Program-made: the position numbers and the translations under genes
Part shown: one piece after another, positions 47,775 to 56,893 of the stretch
How the letters are laid out: each line of letters opens with the position of its first letter
Numbering within the stretch: position 1 is the first letter of the stretch
Assembly (NCBI RefSeq): GCF_000368825.1
Contig: NZ_KB849717.1
Span: 1,277,601-1,341,600, forward strand
Length of the DNA: 64,000 bases
Origin: Acinetobacter ursingii DSM 16037 = CIP 107286
Lineage (GTDB): Bacteria > Pseudomonadota > Gammaproteobacteria > Pseudomonadales > Moraxellaceae
Direction of reading: 5' to 3'
The notes under the pieces: model-generated
The model's input: the letters and a program-made list of their open reading frames with translations, nothing else
Told to the model about the DNA's origin: nothing
The model's database searches: none

Positions 47775-48287
47775 GAATTGATCTCAAAACCAGTATTCCC
47801 TAGTGAGTGCTTGATCTATACGCATAATCCATCGATGTCATGCTTTTTTTCAATCGCACAACAGCCACAATCTGCTGTAAACGTTGGTTTACACTCAGTT
47901 CAGAAAGATCATTTTATAATCAGATTATCGCTCAACAAGCGTTTAGAACTACAGCTTTTACCTGTTGTTGTAAAAGGCAGTCAAAACATTGGTTAAGGAT
48001 GAACCACAGATGGATGAAAAAATTTCACAGCGTGCATTTGACTTGATGAAAACTTCTTCATTGGATATTTTATTTGGATAATTTTGGCAAAAAAACAAAA
48101 AATAGTCAACAAAATATCTTATTATGATAATTAATTGTATTTTAAGCTTGGTTCAGCGTTGTTTTTTGATGAGATCAATTAATTATTAATTAACGCTGAC
48201 TAATTTAGACTGCAAGGTGTGTCGCAATTTGTTATAACAGATAATTCCGCACGTGTTTCTGATGGTTCTTTAGCAAAGTAGGTAATC
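47775..48287. other. Divergent intergenic region FUSC/iclR-type regulator
   Basis: 513 bp. The distal half (48100-48240) is very AT-rich and contains nested inverted repeats, listed separately. At 48010-48081 a 23-codon ORF (starts MDEKISQRAFDLM) has AAGGA 10 nt upstream. Around 47778-47996 another frame is open for 72 codons. Neither matches anything I recognise; they could be a relic of a gene or chance. Confidence 0.4.
48153..48199. promoter_or_regulatory. Nested inverted repeats, possible regulator operator
   Basis: Outer pair TCAGCGTT (48153-48160) and AACGCTGA (48192-48199). Inside it are TTGAT-GAG-ATCAA (48166-48178) and TTAATTA-T-TAATTAA (48179-48193). It lies about 90-135 bp before the IclR-type gene and upstream of the divergent pump, a reasonable place for an operator. 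No binding protein is proven. Confidence 0.4.
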
Positions 48288-49082
48288 ATGGCGCTTTCAA
48301 GCTTTGGCAAAATTTTAACGGTTCTGGATTTATTTTCGGTATCACGGCCTGTGATTAATGTCGATCATATTTGCGATGAGCTAGGTCTGTCCAAACCGAC
48401 CAGCTATCGTTATTTAAAAGAACTGGTTTCTGCCGATATTCTACAGCGCATCAGCGGTACATCAGGTGATTACACCCTCGGTTCAAAAATTGCAGTCTTG
48501 GACTATATCTCGCGCACCACTGACCCACTGGTGCAAATCAGCAGTCCGTTTATGAAGGATATTGCAGAACGTACTGAATTATGTTGTTTGTTAACCCATC
48601 TCAATCGTGATTATTGTATTGATTTGCATCATGAAGTGTTTCGCAATACAGACTTGCTGTCCTATGGGCGCGGCTGTCCACGACCTGTGTATATGGGTTC
48701 GTCACCTAAAGTGATTATTGCCCAGCTCCCAAAACGTCAAATTCAGGATTATTATCAACGTTTTGCAACACAGTTGACTGAGGTTGGGTTTGCGCAGGAT
48801 GAAGACAGTTTTCTGGCCCGTATGAAAAAAATAAAAAAACAAGGGTTTTATTTATCTCACGGCGAACTTGATCCTAATGTTTCAGGTTTATCTGTGCCGA
48901 TTAAACTGTCCACCAATAAAGAGTCGCCTTTGGCACTCACCATTGTGGCCTCAAAAAATCGTTTTGAATTTATTCATATCGAGAAATTGATTGAAATTTT
49001 AAAAAGCAATGCTGCTCAAATTGAACATAAGTTTCTGACGCTTTCACAAAATGAACGGAACCCAACCAATAGCTCGATTTAA
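48288..49082 (+). CDS. IclR-family transcriptional regulator
   Basis: A 264-residue regulator. The N-terminal winged helix-turn-helix (ILTVLDLFSVSRPVINVDHI, then LGLSKPTSYRYLKELVSADI) is followed by an IclR ligand-binding domain (GSKIAVLDYISR onward; PVYMGSSPKVIIAQLPKRQI; GLSVPIKL). IclR proteins bind small organic acids or aromatics and often control adjacent catabolic or efflux genes. The divergent FUSC-DUF1656-HlyD operon is the obvious candidate target, which is inference. TAGG precedes ATG 48288. Confidence 0.88.
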   Translation: MALSSFGKILTVLDLFSVSRPVINVDHICDELGLSKPTSYRYLKELVSADILQRISGTSGDYTLGSKIAVLDYISRTTDPLVQISSPFMKDIAERTELCCLLTHLNRDYCIDLHHEVFRNTDLLSYGRGCPRPVYMGSSPKVIIAQLPKRQIQDYYQRFATQLTEVGFAQDEDSFLARMKKIKKQGFYLSHGELDPNVSGLSVPIKLSTNKESPLALTIVASKNRFEFIHIEKLIEILKSNAAQIEHKFLTLSQNERNPTNSSI

Positions 49083-49123
49083 CACGATATGAAAATTTCA
49101 TTTATTTTTCATAGCAGCGATGT

Positions 49124-49152
49124 TTGAAATTTCAATCAAATTCTCATATAAT
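49124..49152 (+). promoter_or_regulatory. Strong sigma-70-like promoter of a candidate small RNA
   Basis: TTGAAA (49124-49129), a 17-nt spacer and a consensus TATAAT (49147-49152). It is the best-matching promoter seen in this window and lies 42 bp after the IclR gene, with no gene starting until 49354. Confidence 0.65.
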
Positions 49153-49158
49153 GAAATT

Positions 49159-49259
49159 GTTCTTCATTAAAGCTTAATTTTCCATGAAATTAAGTCGTTT
49201 TCATCCGAAGACACTCCTCCTCAGAGTAAAAAGCTCATGTTGATCTCATGAGCTTTTTT
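49159..49259 (+). ncRNA. Candidate ~100-nt small RNA
   Basis: A start predicted from the upstream promoter (about 49159) and the terminator ending near 49259 define a ~100-nt transcript. It would form a first hairpin, CTTAATTT (49173-49180) with AAATTAAG (49187-49194) around a 6-nt loop, then a single-stranded region with CTCCTCCTC (49214-49222), then the terminator hairpin. The C-rich stretch is complementary to Shine-Dalgarno sequences, as in many trans-acting sRNAs. A 19-codon ORF (ATG 49184, begins MKLSRFHPK, stops at 49243) lies inside but lacks a ribosome binding site. No match to a named RNA was recognised. Confidence 0.5.
49228..49259 (+). terminator. Intrinsic terminator of the candidate small RNA
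   Basis: AAAAAGCTCATG (49228-49239), 7-nt loop, CATGAGCTTTTTT (49247-49259). Strong stem with T-run, 150 bp beyond the IclR stop and 95 bp before the ABC gene. Confidence 0.85.
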
Positions 49260-49353
49260 CTTGTTACATAACACCCTCTTGAACATCTTATTTTTGCTTT
49301 TTAGACTGAAGCTAATGTAGATTGACTCTAAGCTATACAACAATAAACACCAC

Positions 49354-51147
49354 ATGAATTTCTGGCATCTTTTTCAACAACTACGCCCTTTTGTACGACC
49401 TTATCGGCTATTGGTCATCGCCACGCTCATTTTAACGTTGATTGGCGCACTGACCGCACAGGTCAATGCGCTCACTCTGCAATATGCAGTTGATCGGATT
49501 AATGCACTGGTCGAAGCAGGAAAAGGACTCAATGAAGGCTGGATGATTTTAGCCACGATTTCAGCGATCTTACTGGGGAAAGAAATCCTCAATGCCTTAG
49601 TTCAATTTGGACAAAAATATTACGGTGAAAAACTGCGTATTTATGTTTCACAGGATTTGGCTCAAGGCATTATTGAGAAGTTTCTGACGTATCGCCTGAC
49701 TTTTTTTAATCAGGAAAAAAATCAGGCGGGTAAATTACAAACCCGTATCGATCGGGGTATTGGCTCGCTGACGCGTCTGGTACAAATTTTCTTTATTGAT
49801 ATTTTACCACTATTTACCAGTGCGATTATTGCTTTAGGGCTGATGTTCTACGCCAATTTCTGGATTGGCCTAGTCGCATTAATGATTGTCCCGATTTATT
49901 TCTGGTTGACCTTTAAGCAGGCACAAAAACTGGGGGGATGGCGACGTCGTTTACGTGATGGTCGTGAAAAAAAGAGTCAGGGTATTTTAGGCATTATCCA
50001 GTCAATTACCGTGATTAAATCGTTTAATCGTGAAGAAATAGAAGCCGAAAAACAACTTAAGCTACAGCGCGATCTGACTGACAATCAAATGCATACCCGT
50101 CAGACCAGTTTTATATTTGATGGCGTCAAAACTTTTCTTGAACAGATTGGCATTGTGCTGATTATTATCCTGACTTCTTATTTTGTTCTGGCAGGACAAA
50201 TGAGTATTGGAATGATCATGTACCATATTTTGTTGTTCAATAATGTTTCTGCCCCGATTCGTTCGCTACATCGCATTTATGATGAAGTGAATGATGCCAT
50301 GATTTATTCAGAAAGTTTCTTTCAAATTTTAAATGCCGATGACGAAATTGAAGATAGCGGTCATCTCAAGCCGATCATTCACGGACAATTTGAACTTAAA
50401 CAGGTCAATTTTAGTTATGAAAATGGACATCAGGCATTAAAAAATATCAATATGGTGATACAGCCAAATAAAATTACGGCCTTAGTCGGACTATCAGGAG
50501 CGGGAAAATCTACGTTAATTAGTTTACTCGATAAATTTTATCAACCCGAATCAGGCGAAATTTTACTGGATGGAGTCAATCTCAATCAGATCGATACGCA
50601 CTATTTACGTGATCATATTGGTTTAGTACTGCAAAAAAATCATATTTTTCAGGGTTCCATTCTGGACAATATCCGCTATGGCAAAATGGATGCCAGTCTG
50701 GATGAAGTGATTGTTGCGGCAAAAAAAGCATCTATTCATGAACAAATCAGTCATTTGGCACAAGGTTATGATACGGATGCACTGATGCTTTCAGGTGGAC
50801 AACAACAACGTATCGCACTGGCACGGATGTTTCTAAAAGACCCACCGATTATTTTTCTGGATGAACCCACGGCGAGTCTAGATGCGATTGCCACCGAGCA
50901 AATCAAGCATAGCTTAGATGAAATTAAACAAGGTCGTACTGTGATTATGATTTCCCATAGCTTGTCGCAAATTATCGATGCCGATTATATCTATGTGATG
51001 CAGGATGGTGAAATTGTGGAACATGGTGAACACGAACAGTTGTATTTACAGACGGGAGCGTATAAAGACATTTTTGATGCGATGGCGAAAAGTTTAAATA
51101 TCGACAAAATTGCCAAAACACTAGAAGATGAAGAAACCCATAGTTAA
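49354..51147 (+). CDS. Exporter-type ABC transporter, fused permease-ATPase
   Basis: A 597-residue half-transporter. The N-terminal six-helix ABC exporter domain runs about 1-315. The ATPase has Walker A LSGAGKST, Q-loop (LVLQKNHIFQGSILDNIRYG), signature LSGGQQQRIALAR, Walker B IIFLDEPTASLD and the His switch MISHSLSQI. Architecture fits MsbA/MDR-like lipid or drug exporters; the substrate cannot be told. It is not adjacent to lipid A genes. The protein would act as a homodimer. Confidence 0.85.
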   Translation: MNFWHLFQQLRPFVRPYRLLVIATLILTLIGALTAQVNALTLQYAVDRINALVEAGKGLNEGWMILATISAILLGKEILNALVQFGQKYYGEKLRIYVSQDLAQGIIEKFLTYRLTFFNQEKNQAGKLQTRIDRGIGSLTRLVQIFFIDILPLFTSAIIALGLMFYANFWIGLVALMIVPIYFWLTFKQAQKLGGWRRRLRDGREKKSQGILGIIQSITVIKSFNREEIEAEKQLKLQRDLTDNQMHTRQTSFIFDGVKTFLEQIGIVLIIILTSYFVLAGQMSIGMIMYHILLFNNVSAPIRSLHRIYDEVNDAMIYSESFFQILNADDEIEDSGHLKPIIHGQFELKQVNFSYENGHQALKNINMVIQPNKITALVGLSGAGKSTLISLLDKFYQPESGEILLDGVNLNQIDTHYLRDHIGLVLQKNHIFQGSILDNIRYGKMDASLDEVIVAAKKASIHEQISHLAQGYDTDALMLSGGQQQRIALARMFLKDPPIIFLDEPTASLDAIATEQIKHSLDEIKQGRTVIMISHSLSQIIDADYIYVMQDGEIVEHGEHEQLYLQTGAYKDIFDAMAKSLNIDKIAKTLEDEETHS

Positions 51148-51165
51148 AACGTCTCGTACAATGAT

Positions 51166-51774
51166 TTAAAGCAAAAACTGTCTAAAAGTTAAATTGATAC
51201 GGGGCTGCAAAATTTTCTGTGACTTCATAATCGCATGCTGCCAGTGCTGTTGAGTGACACCCCGCATGACAATGAGCTGACCCGATTGCAGCAGCATTTC
51301 AATTTTTTCTTTGGTACTGATATGCCGAAAACAAAACTTTCGAGTGGCGCCTAAACTCAAAGAGGCGATCGTGGTTTGCTCGGCCAAAGACATATCACCG
51401 TCACTATGCCACGCCATTCCTTGTGTCCCTTCTTCGTATAAATTAGCCAGACAGGAATTAAACTGCTCGCCAAGCAATTGCTCAATACTCTGCTTGAGTA
51501 AAAATAACTGCTCATCCCACGGCAAGGAATCACGCATTACCCCTGAATAAGCATAGCGATAATGTGCATCGCCATACCATGCAACTTTACGCGGGGTAAT
51601 AAAATGTTTTCCATAAAGTTTGGCTTCATCATGCCGCCATGGCAAATGTTCAAGCAAATAATGAAAATAAAATTCAGCCTGTTCAAGGTTGAGGAACAGA
51701 CCATAATCCTGCACCTCCCCCTCATAAGGCAGCACATTGGTTTGTGGATCAGGGGCAAACAAATCCAGCGTCAT
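51166..51774 (-). CDS. alkB: AlkB-family DNA/RNA dealkylase
   Basis: 2-oxoglutarate/Fe(II) dioxygenase that removes N1-methyladenine and N3-methylcytosine lesions. The 202-residue product shows the iron triad HSD (within GMAWHSDGDMSL) and the distal His in HWQHAI, with 2OG-binding Arg in RINLTFR. The short N terminus and TPRKVAWYGD region resemble the ALKBH2/3-like bacterial branch. ATG 51774 is chosen because it gives an ATGA overlap with the ada stop; the frame extends to 51804. Confidence 0.9.
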   Translation of the reverse strand: MTLDLFAPDPQTNVLPYEGEVQDYGLFLNLEQAEFYFHYLLEHLPWRHDEAKLYGKHFITPRKVAWYGDAHYRYAYSGVMRDSLPWDEQLFLLKQSIEQLLGEQFNSCLANLYEEGTQGMAWHSDGDMSLAEQTTIASLSLGATRKFCFRHISTKEKIEMLLQSGQLIVMRGVTQQHWQHAIMKSQKILQPRINLTFRQFLL

Positions 51775-52634
51775 ACCGCTTGCTCCTGTTTTACCATTTC
51801 CCATGACAGCAGTGCCAGTTTACGTGCATGAGTCCAATGATATTCACCAATCACACCTGTAGATCGAATTACACGATGGCATGGGATTAAATACGCGATT
51901 GGATTTTGCGCGACGGCACTAGCCACTGCACGAAACGCTTTGGGATGACCAATTTGCTCCGCAATCTGTTGATAACTGCTCAACTGGCCTTCTGGAATCT
52001 TTAACAGTGCTTCCCAAACTTTGAGCTGAAAAGGCGTCCCCTGCAAACGTAGTGGAATTTTTTGCTGCAAATTAGACTTAAAATCGTGCTGAAACCATGC
52101 ACTAACCTGCTGATGAAGTTCAGTGGATTGCTGTTGAAACTCAGCCAACGCAAAGCGCTGCTGCAATTCATCAAGTGCTATCAAATCAGTCAATGCATCT
52201 GATAAAAACTGAATTGAACAAATGGCTTTATTTGTACTTGCAATGAAAATCTCACCAAACGGCGTCGCTTCTATCGAATAAATAATCCGTAGAGATTGCC
52301 CTTGTTGTTTATATTCTCCGGGTGTCATCCCTTCAATGTGTACAAATAAATCATGCAAACGTCCAGTACCTGACAGCCCAGTTTCCAGTGCAGTTTCCAA
52401 AATACTATGGCGCTGTTGCAACAAGGCTTTGGCGCGTTGCAGACTCAAGTATTGCACAAATTTTTTTGGGCTAATGCCAACCCATTCCTGAAACTGGCGC
52501 TGTGCATAGCTCGGGCTTAAACCCACCCTTGCAGCCATTTGTTCCAGATTAGGTTGGTCATCAAAATGCTGATAGGCATATTCAATCATGCTTGCCATCA
52601 CAGTAAACTGGCTGGAGGATACGTTTTTCATCAT
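51771..52634 (-). CDS. ada: AraC-HTH / methylated-DNA-cysteine methyltransferase (Ada-like)
   Basis: Regulator-repair fusion of about 287 residues. N-terminal AraC helix-turn-helix (AARVGLSPSYAQRQFQEWVG; FVHIEGMTPGEYKQQG), then the O6-methylguanine methyltransferase with the active-site PCHRV (Cys about 252) and the linker FQLKVWEALLKIPEGQLSSY. The N-terminal Ada_Zn domain that in E. coli senses methylphosphotriesters is absent. AGGAG lies 5-8 nt before two consecutive ATGs (52634 and 52631). It is translationally coupled to alkB, as in the ada-alkB operon. Confidence 0.88.
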   Translation of the reverse strand: MMKNVSSSQFTVMASMIEYAYQHFDDQPNLEQMAARVGLSPSYAQRQFQEWVGISPKKFVQYLSLQRAKALLQQRHSILETALETGLSGTGRLHDLFVHIEGMTPGEYKQQGQSLRIIYSIEATPFGEIFIASTNKAICSIQFLSDALTDLIALDELQQRFALAEFQQQSTELHQQVSAWFQHDFKSNLQQKIPLRLQGTPFQLKVWEALLKIPEGQLSSYQQIAEQIGHPKAFRAVASAVAQNPIAYLIPCHRVIRSTGVIGEYHWTHARKLALLSWEMVKQEQAV

Positions 52635-52714
52635 CAACACTCCTGTATTCAGTTTTACTGTAAATCAAAGCATAGACCCTGACGACCCGATTCTTGCACG
52701 ACATTAGATGTTTC

Positions 52715-52744
52715 GTTAAAAAAGCCTTTCATCAGAAAGGCTTT
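52715..52744 (-). terminator. Terminator after pgsA
   Basis: On the minus strand AAAGCCTTTC, loop TGAT, GAAAGGCTTT (opposite 52721-52744), extended by a T-run. Lies just beyond the pgsA stop and before ada. Confidence 0.85.
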
Positions 52745-52750
52745 AAATGC

Positions 52751-53344
52751 TTAAGGCTGTTTCAGATACGGCCAAGCTGCCTTTAAATAAATAAACATCG
52801 ACCATAAGGTTAAAATCACCGCTGTATATAACAATGCATAAGCCAGTAATTCAAGCGGCTGCCAATTGAGTAAAAATACACTAATCGCAATCATTTGAAA
52901 GGCAGTTTTATATTTACCTACGGTTGAAACTGCAACGTTGGTTCTTGCCCCTAATTCAGCCATCCACTCACGCAAAGCAGACACGGTAATTTCACGGGAA
53001 ATAATCACAATCGCAGCAAAGGCCATTGCGATCGTAGGTTGCCATTGCACCAGTACAATCAAGGCTGCTGCCACCATCAATTTATCTGCAACGGGATCTA
53101 AAAAACGTCCAAAAGCAGAGCTTTGATTGAGTGCACGAGCCAGATAACCATCAAACCAGTCGGTAATTGCAGCGAGCACAAAGATTGCAGTCAAAATAAG
53201 ATGCCTAAAAAAGCTCCCCTCATGTTCATTGATCCCAATCGCAGGGGGCCAATAAGCAATCAATAAAAAAACTGGAATCAATGCGATACGTGCAAGTGTT
53301 AAAATGTTCGGGATATTCAGGATGCGTCCTGTTGTCATAGACAT
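52751..53344 (-). CDS. pgsA: Phosphatidylglycerophosphate synthase
   Basis: Makes phosphatidylglycerol phosphate from CDP-diacylglycerol and glycerol 3-phosphate, the committed step to anionic phospholipids. The 197-residue membrane protein has the CDP-alcohol phosphotransferase motif: DGYLARAL through GRFLDPVADK, with DG, AR, G and two Asp in canonical spacing. N-terminal NIPNILTLARIALIPVFLL is also a PgsA signature. It follows uvrC with one gene between, whereas in E. coli uvrC and pgsA are adjacent. Confidence 0.94.
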   Translation of the reverse strand: MSMTTGRILNIPNILTLARIALIPVFLLIAYWPPAIGINEHEGSFFRHLILTAIFVLAAITDWFDGYLARALNQSSAFGRFLDPVADKLMVAAALIVLVQWQPTIAMAFAAIVIISREITVSALREWMAELGARTNVAVSTVGKYKTAFQMIAISVFLLNWQPLELLAYALLYTAVILTLWSMFIYLKAAWPYLKQP

Positions 53345-53448
53345 CGCCAGTTTAGTCCCCTCATTGCCGCCACAAGGCGATGCAACATTTCAGATAAGGC
53401 AAAATATTTTCTACGCCCAACTTTATACGAAATACCCAACAGTGTCGA

Positions 53449-54243
53449 CTAGGCAAATACAGTAACCGTCTGACGGCAAATCGCCAGTAATTGATCTTGT
53501 TCATTCCAGACATAAGCATGTTCTGTCGCATATCCATGCTCAGCATATTCAGTCACCACTTTATATTTAAACCAGTCGTGTAATTGCTCTTTTAAAGAAT
53601 GAATAAACGTGATGTGCCAAGTCAGTGAACTTGCTGGTGCAAGTGTCTTAAACATACTCAAAACACCGGGTGGCCAGATATCAGTCAATGTGACAAAATC
53701 TGCCAGTGTCATTTTACGATTGGCTTGCTCTTCAGGTGAAAACCTTGCCCATCCGCCAAAATCTGGACTTGGACTTCCCATCATTGGAAATTTCCCTTCG
53801 GCCCACCGCAGGTCAAAATGTTGATAACACTCAGGCATCATTTTAGCAAAAGGTAAAGGTGCTAACTGATCCGCGAGTGGATAAGCAGGGATCATAGGTT
53901 CCTGACGTACATGAATACTCGAATCACGATCTGTACCAAAACTTGCGATCAAAATACTTTGCACTGCATTTTCCTGCCATAGGCGTACTTCAAGTGTAGT
54001 GACCGACTTGCCCTGACGCAAAATTTCGGCGGTTATACGTGCTTTCCCCGCTTGTACTGGCCCGACAAAAGTAATACTACAGCTCAATAAACGCTTGCTT
54101 TCATCCCCAATGGTGCACAATGCTTTATGCATCAAAACGCCTGCGGCCAGACCGCCAAAAATCGTGCGACCCTGTAACCAACCCTCTGGTAAATCAATCC
54201 ATTCCTGTTGTTCAATTTCACGAAATAACCGTGTAAGTGACAT
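53449..54243 (-). CDS. Acyl-CoA thioesterase family protein (double hotdog)
   Basis: A 264-residue cytosolic protein resembling TesB-like and 4HBT_3 thioesterases: N-terminal WLQGRTIFGGLAAGVLMHKA, a linker, then a second hotdog (TLAPASSLTWHITFIHSL, GYATEHAYVWNEQDQLLAIC). Such enzymes hydrolyse acyl-CoA. Catalytic residues could not be assigned with confidence. It lies between uvrC and pgsA on the same strand, with 135 bp to uvrC and 104 bp to pgsA. Confidence 0.75.
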   Translation of the reverse strand: MSLTRLFREIEQQEWIDLPEGWLQGRTIFGGLAAGVLMHKALCTIGDESKRLLSCSITFVGPVQAGKARITAEILRQGKSVTTLEVRLWQENAVQSILIASFGTDRDSSIHVRQEPMIPAYPLADQLAPLPFAKMMPECYQHFDLRWAEGKFPMMGSPSPDFGGWARFSPEEQANRKMTLADFVTLTDIWPPGVLSMFKTLAPASSLTWHITFIHSLKEQLHDWFKYKVVTEYAEHGYATEHAYVWNEQDQLLAICRQTVTVFA

Positions 54244-54378
54244 ATTATTTTTCCAGTTTATTGATCTTTCACATAGTGTGATGCTTTTTTATAGATGTAA
54301 ATGATCATTGACGCATAAGTCATTGAGCATTTTGGTCACTCTTAAACAGCATCGTCAGTGCTAAAAAGTAATCGAAAA

Positions 54379-56178
54379 TTATTCATGCAAAATTTTATAA
54401 ATGGTTCGCGCCATTGCTGGACCAAGCCCCGGAACCAAAGTCAGCTCTTTTTCCGAGGCTTTGAGTACGCCCTGAATCCCACCGAAGTGTGTCAATAAAT
54501 CACGGCGACGTTTGGGTCCAAGCCCAGGAATCGCTTCTAATACTGAACCTGCACGGCGTTTATCACGTTTAGCGCGATGTTTGGTAATCGCAAAACGATG
54601 TGCTTCGTCCCGCACCTGTTGAATCAAATGCAATGCTTTATGATCTTCAGGTAATTGAATTTTGGTGCCATCAGTAAAATGTAAAGTTTCAAGTCCGGGT
54701 TTACGCCCTTCCCCTTTAGATACGCCCACCATAAAGGCATCCAGTTGTAAATCCTGCATCACCTCCATCGCCATATGCAGTTGTCCTTTACCCCCATCAA
54801 TCAAGAGTAAATCTGGCAATAAATGCTTTTTATATCGGCGTGTTAAGGCTTGGCGCATGGCTGCGTAATCGTCACCGCCCGTGATATCCTGAATCGCAAA
54901 CTGACGATAATCACGCTTACGTGCGCCGCCCTGATCAAAGACCACACACGATGCAATGGGTGCTTCACCCATGGTATGGCTGATGTCAAAGCATTCAATC
55001 CGGTCAATCGGTCGTCCCACCACTTGTTCCAATTGGTGAAAACGCTCATTCAGTTCCAGATGATTACTGAGTTGCCCTTTAATGGCATGCTGCACATTCA
55101 TCTGCGCCAATTCTAACCACTCGGCACGGGTTTCACGTACCTTATGTTTAATCTGTACTTTCTTCTCAAATTCGGTATGGAGCGCCTGTTCCAACTCTTT
55201 AGTATCAGGCAATGCGACATTAATGATTAACTCACTCGGAACTTCATCGGCGACCTGAAAATAAAAGTTAGCCATAAAGTCACTCAGCATTTGTCCCAGA
55301 TCATCACTAAGCATATCTGGAAAGTAACTTTTACCCCCTAACATGCGGCCATTACGGACATGCATGATTTGCACACACGTCACACCCGCTTGATGGGCAA
55401 TCGCCAGAATATCGGCCTCACCTTTCACTTTAAATACCGCTTGCTGTGCCTGAACTTCACGTAGCAACGCCAGACGATCACGATAAAAGACTGCTTTTTC
55501 AAATTCAAGCTGTTCTGCCGCTTGTTCCATTTTCGCAATCAATTCCTGATTGAGCTCGCGGGTATCACCCTGTAGAAAACGAATGGAGTTATCCACATCT
55601 TCCTTATACTCCTGTGGAGAAATCAAACCGACACAAGGCGCAGTACAGCGTTTGATCTGATATTGCAGGCAGGGGCGTTTACGTTGTGAAAAAAAGCTAT
55701 TTTCACACTGACGCACATTAAATAGCTTTTGCAGCACCAATAAAGTATCCCGAGCATTATAGGCACTCGGATACGGTCCAAAAAATTTGCCGACTTGATG
55801 CTTGCCTTTACCGCGTCCACTGGCAATACGTGGATAAGGTTTATCTGCCGAGACAAAAATGTACACATAGGATTTATCATCGCGCAGCATAATATTGTAG
55901 GGCGGGCGATGCAGCTTGATCAGGTTTTGTTCGAGTAGTAAGGCTTCAGTTTCTGAACGAGTGACCAGTGTTTCAATATTATAGATCCGCGCCACCAAGG
56001 CCTGAGTTTTCGGATGTTCAATAGTTTTGACAAAATAACTCGACACCCGATTTTTTAAATTCTTGGCTTTGCCCACATAGAGCAGCTCACCATCCTTCCC
56101 CAGCATTTTATAAACGCCGGGTAATTGGGTCATGTGAGCAAGAATTTTTTCAATATGTGGGCGCGCGATTGAATTCAC
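54379..56178 (-). CDS. uvrC: UvrABC excinuclease subunit C
   Basis: Dual-incision nuclease of nucleotide excision repair. The 599-residue protein has GIY-YIG ([20 protein letters not shown]), the UVR UvrB-binding motif ([20 protein letters not shown]), an RNase H-like C-terminal nuclease domain ([24 protein letters not shown]) and two helix-hairpin-helix motifs ([31 protein letters not shown]). GTG start at 56178, with AAAGGA rather far upstream (13 nt). Confidence 0.96.
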   Translation of the reverse strand: MNSIARPHIEKILAHMTQLPGVYKMLGKDGELLYVGKAKNLKNRVSSYFVKTIEHPKTQALVARIYNIETLVTRSETEALLLEQNLIKLHRPPYNIMLRDDKSYVYIFVSADKPYPRIASGRGKGKHQVGKFFGPYPSAYNARDTLLVLQKLFNVRQCENSFFSQRKRPCLQYQIKRCTAPCVGLISPQEYKEDVDNSIRFLQGDTRELNQELIAKMEQAAEQLEFEKAVFYRDRLALLREVQAQQAVFKVKGEADILAIAHQAGVTCVQIMHVRNGRMLGGKSYFPDMLSDDLGQMLSDFMANFYFQVADEVPSELIINVALPDTKELEQALHTEFEKKVQIKHKVRETRAEWLELAQMNVQHAIKGQLSNHLELNERFHQLEQVVGRPIDRIECFDISHTMGEAPIASCVVFDQGGARKRDYRQFAIQDITGGDDYAAMRQALTRRYKKHLLPDLLLIDGGKGQLHMAMEVMQDLQLDAFMVGVSKGEGRKPGLETLHFTDGTKIQLPEDHKALHLIQQVRDEAHRFAITKHRAKRDKRRAGSVLEAIPGLGPKRRRDLLTHFGGIQGVLKASEKELTLVPGLGPAMARTIYKILHE

Positions 56179-56300
56179 TATGTCTTGGCTTTCCTTTGGC
56201 TACATCAGTGTATGTTGTGCTCAAACATTCTCTTTTCAAGCATTTATATGATTGTTTGCTGTTAGAGCAACATTTTCACCAAGAAAAAGAGACTTACAGT

Positions 56301-56720
56301 TTAATGATGAGAACGATCCAACGTTAAGGCTTCGATAAATTTCTGCTTATTTTTTGGTGAAATCAATACAGATTTGTTTTTCCCATCTTTCTGATAATCA
56401 ATCTTGATTCGATCCAGTGATAAAGCTGGTGCAGATACTGGATTATTGGTTGGCGTCATGCTATGGATTTCACTTCGTGAAATGATCCATTTTAAAAACA
56501 TACTATGAATAATCACATGATCCTGAGTCACGATATAACGAGTATTTACCACAGGCCACCACATAATAAGTATCACCAATGCATATACAATGCCATGTTC
56601 AGGATATTCTTGCAGAGTTCCGCGAAGCTGCATGCTCCAAAGCATTTGCAATAAAATTCCTGTTGCGGCAATGATAAAACCCAAAATCCACCAGTCTTTT
56701 TTTGAACGAAAGGTCTGCAT
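56301..56720 (-). CDS. Small PH-domain-like membrane protein
   Basis: About 139 residues. Two N-terminal hydrophobic segments (WWILGFIIAATGILLQMLWS and GIVYALVILIMWWPV) are followed by a soluble part with TRYIVTQDHVIIHSMFLKWI, SRSEIHSMTPTNNPVSAPAL and KFIEAL. This layout is that of bacterial PH-domain proteins (YdbS/YdbT-like, or DUF-type bPH). Start ATG 56720 has GGGGAG 6 nt upstream; the frame continues to 56744. Function unknown. It lies alone between uvrC and lpxO. Confidence 0.65.
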   Translation of the reverse strand: MQTFRSKKDWWILGFIIAATGILLQMLWSMQLRGTLQEYPEHGIVYALVILIMWWPVVNTRYIVTQDHVIIHSMFLKWIISRSEIHSMTPTNNPVSAPALSLDRIKIDYQKDGKNKSVLISPKNKQKFIEALTLDRSHH

Positions 56721-56868
56721 GCGAAACTCCCCAATAAATAACAAATCAATCTTTAAAATTTTATGCGATATATAAATCTGGGCTTATCTTCTCATGAACC
56801 TCGTGTAAGGGCAAAGTGTTGCAAATGGCCAAAACCACCATCCAAGACAAAATCGATGACAAATATAA

Positions 56869-56889
56869 AAAAACGCCCTTAAGGGCGCT
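56869..56889 (-). terminator. Terminator after lpxO
   Basis: On the minus strand GCGCCC-TTAA-GGGCGT is followed by TTTTTT; core at 56874-56887. It sits immediately past the lpxO stop codon at 56894. Confidence 0.75.
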
Positions 56890-56893
56890 TATC

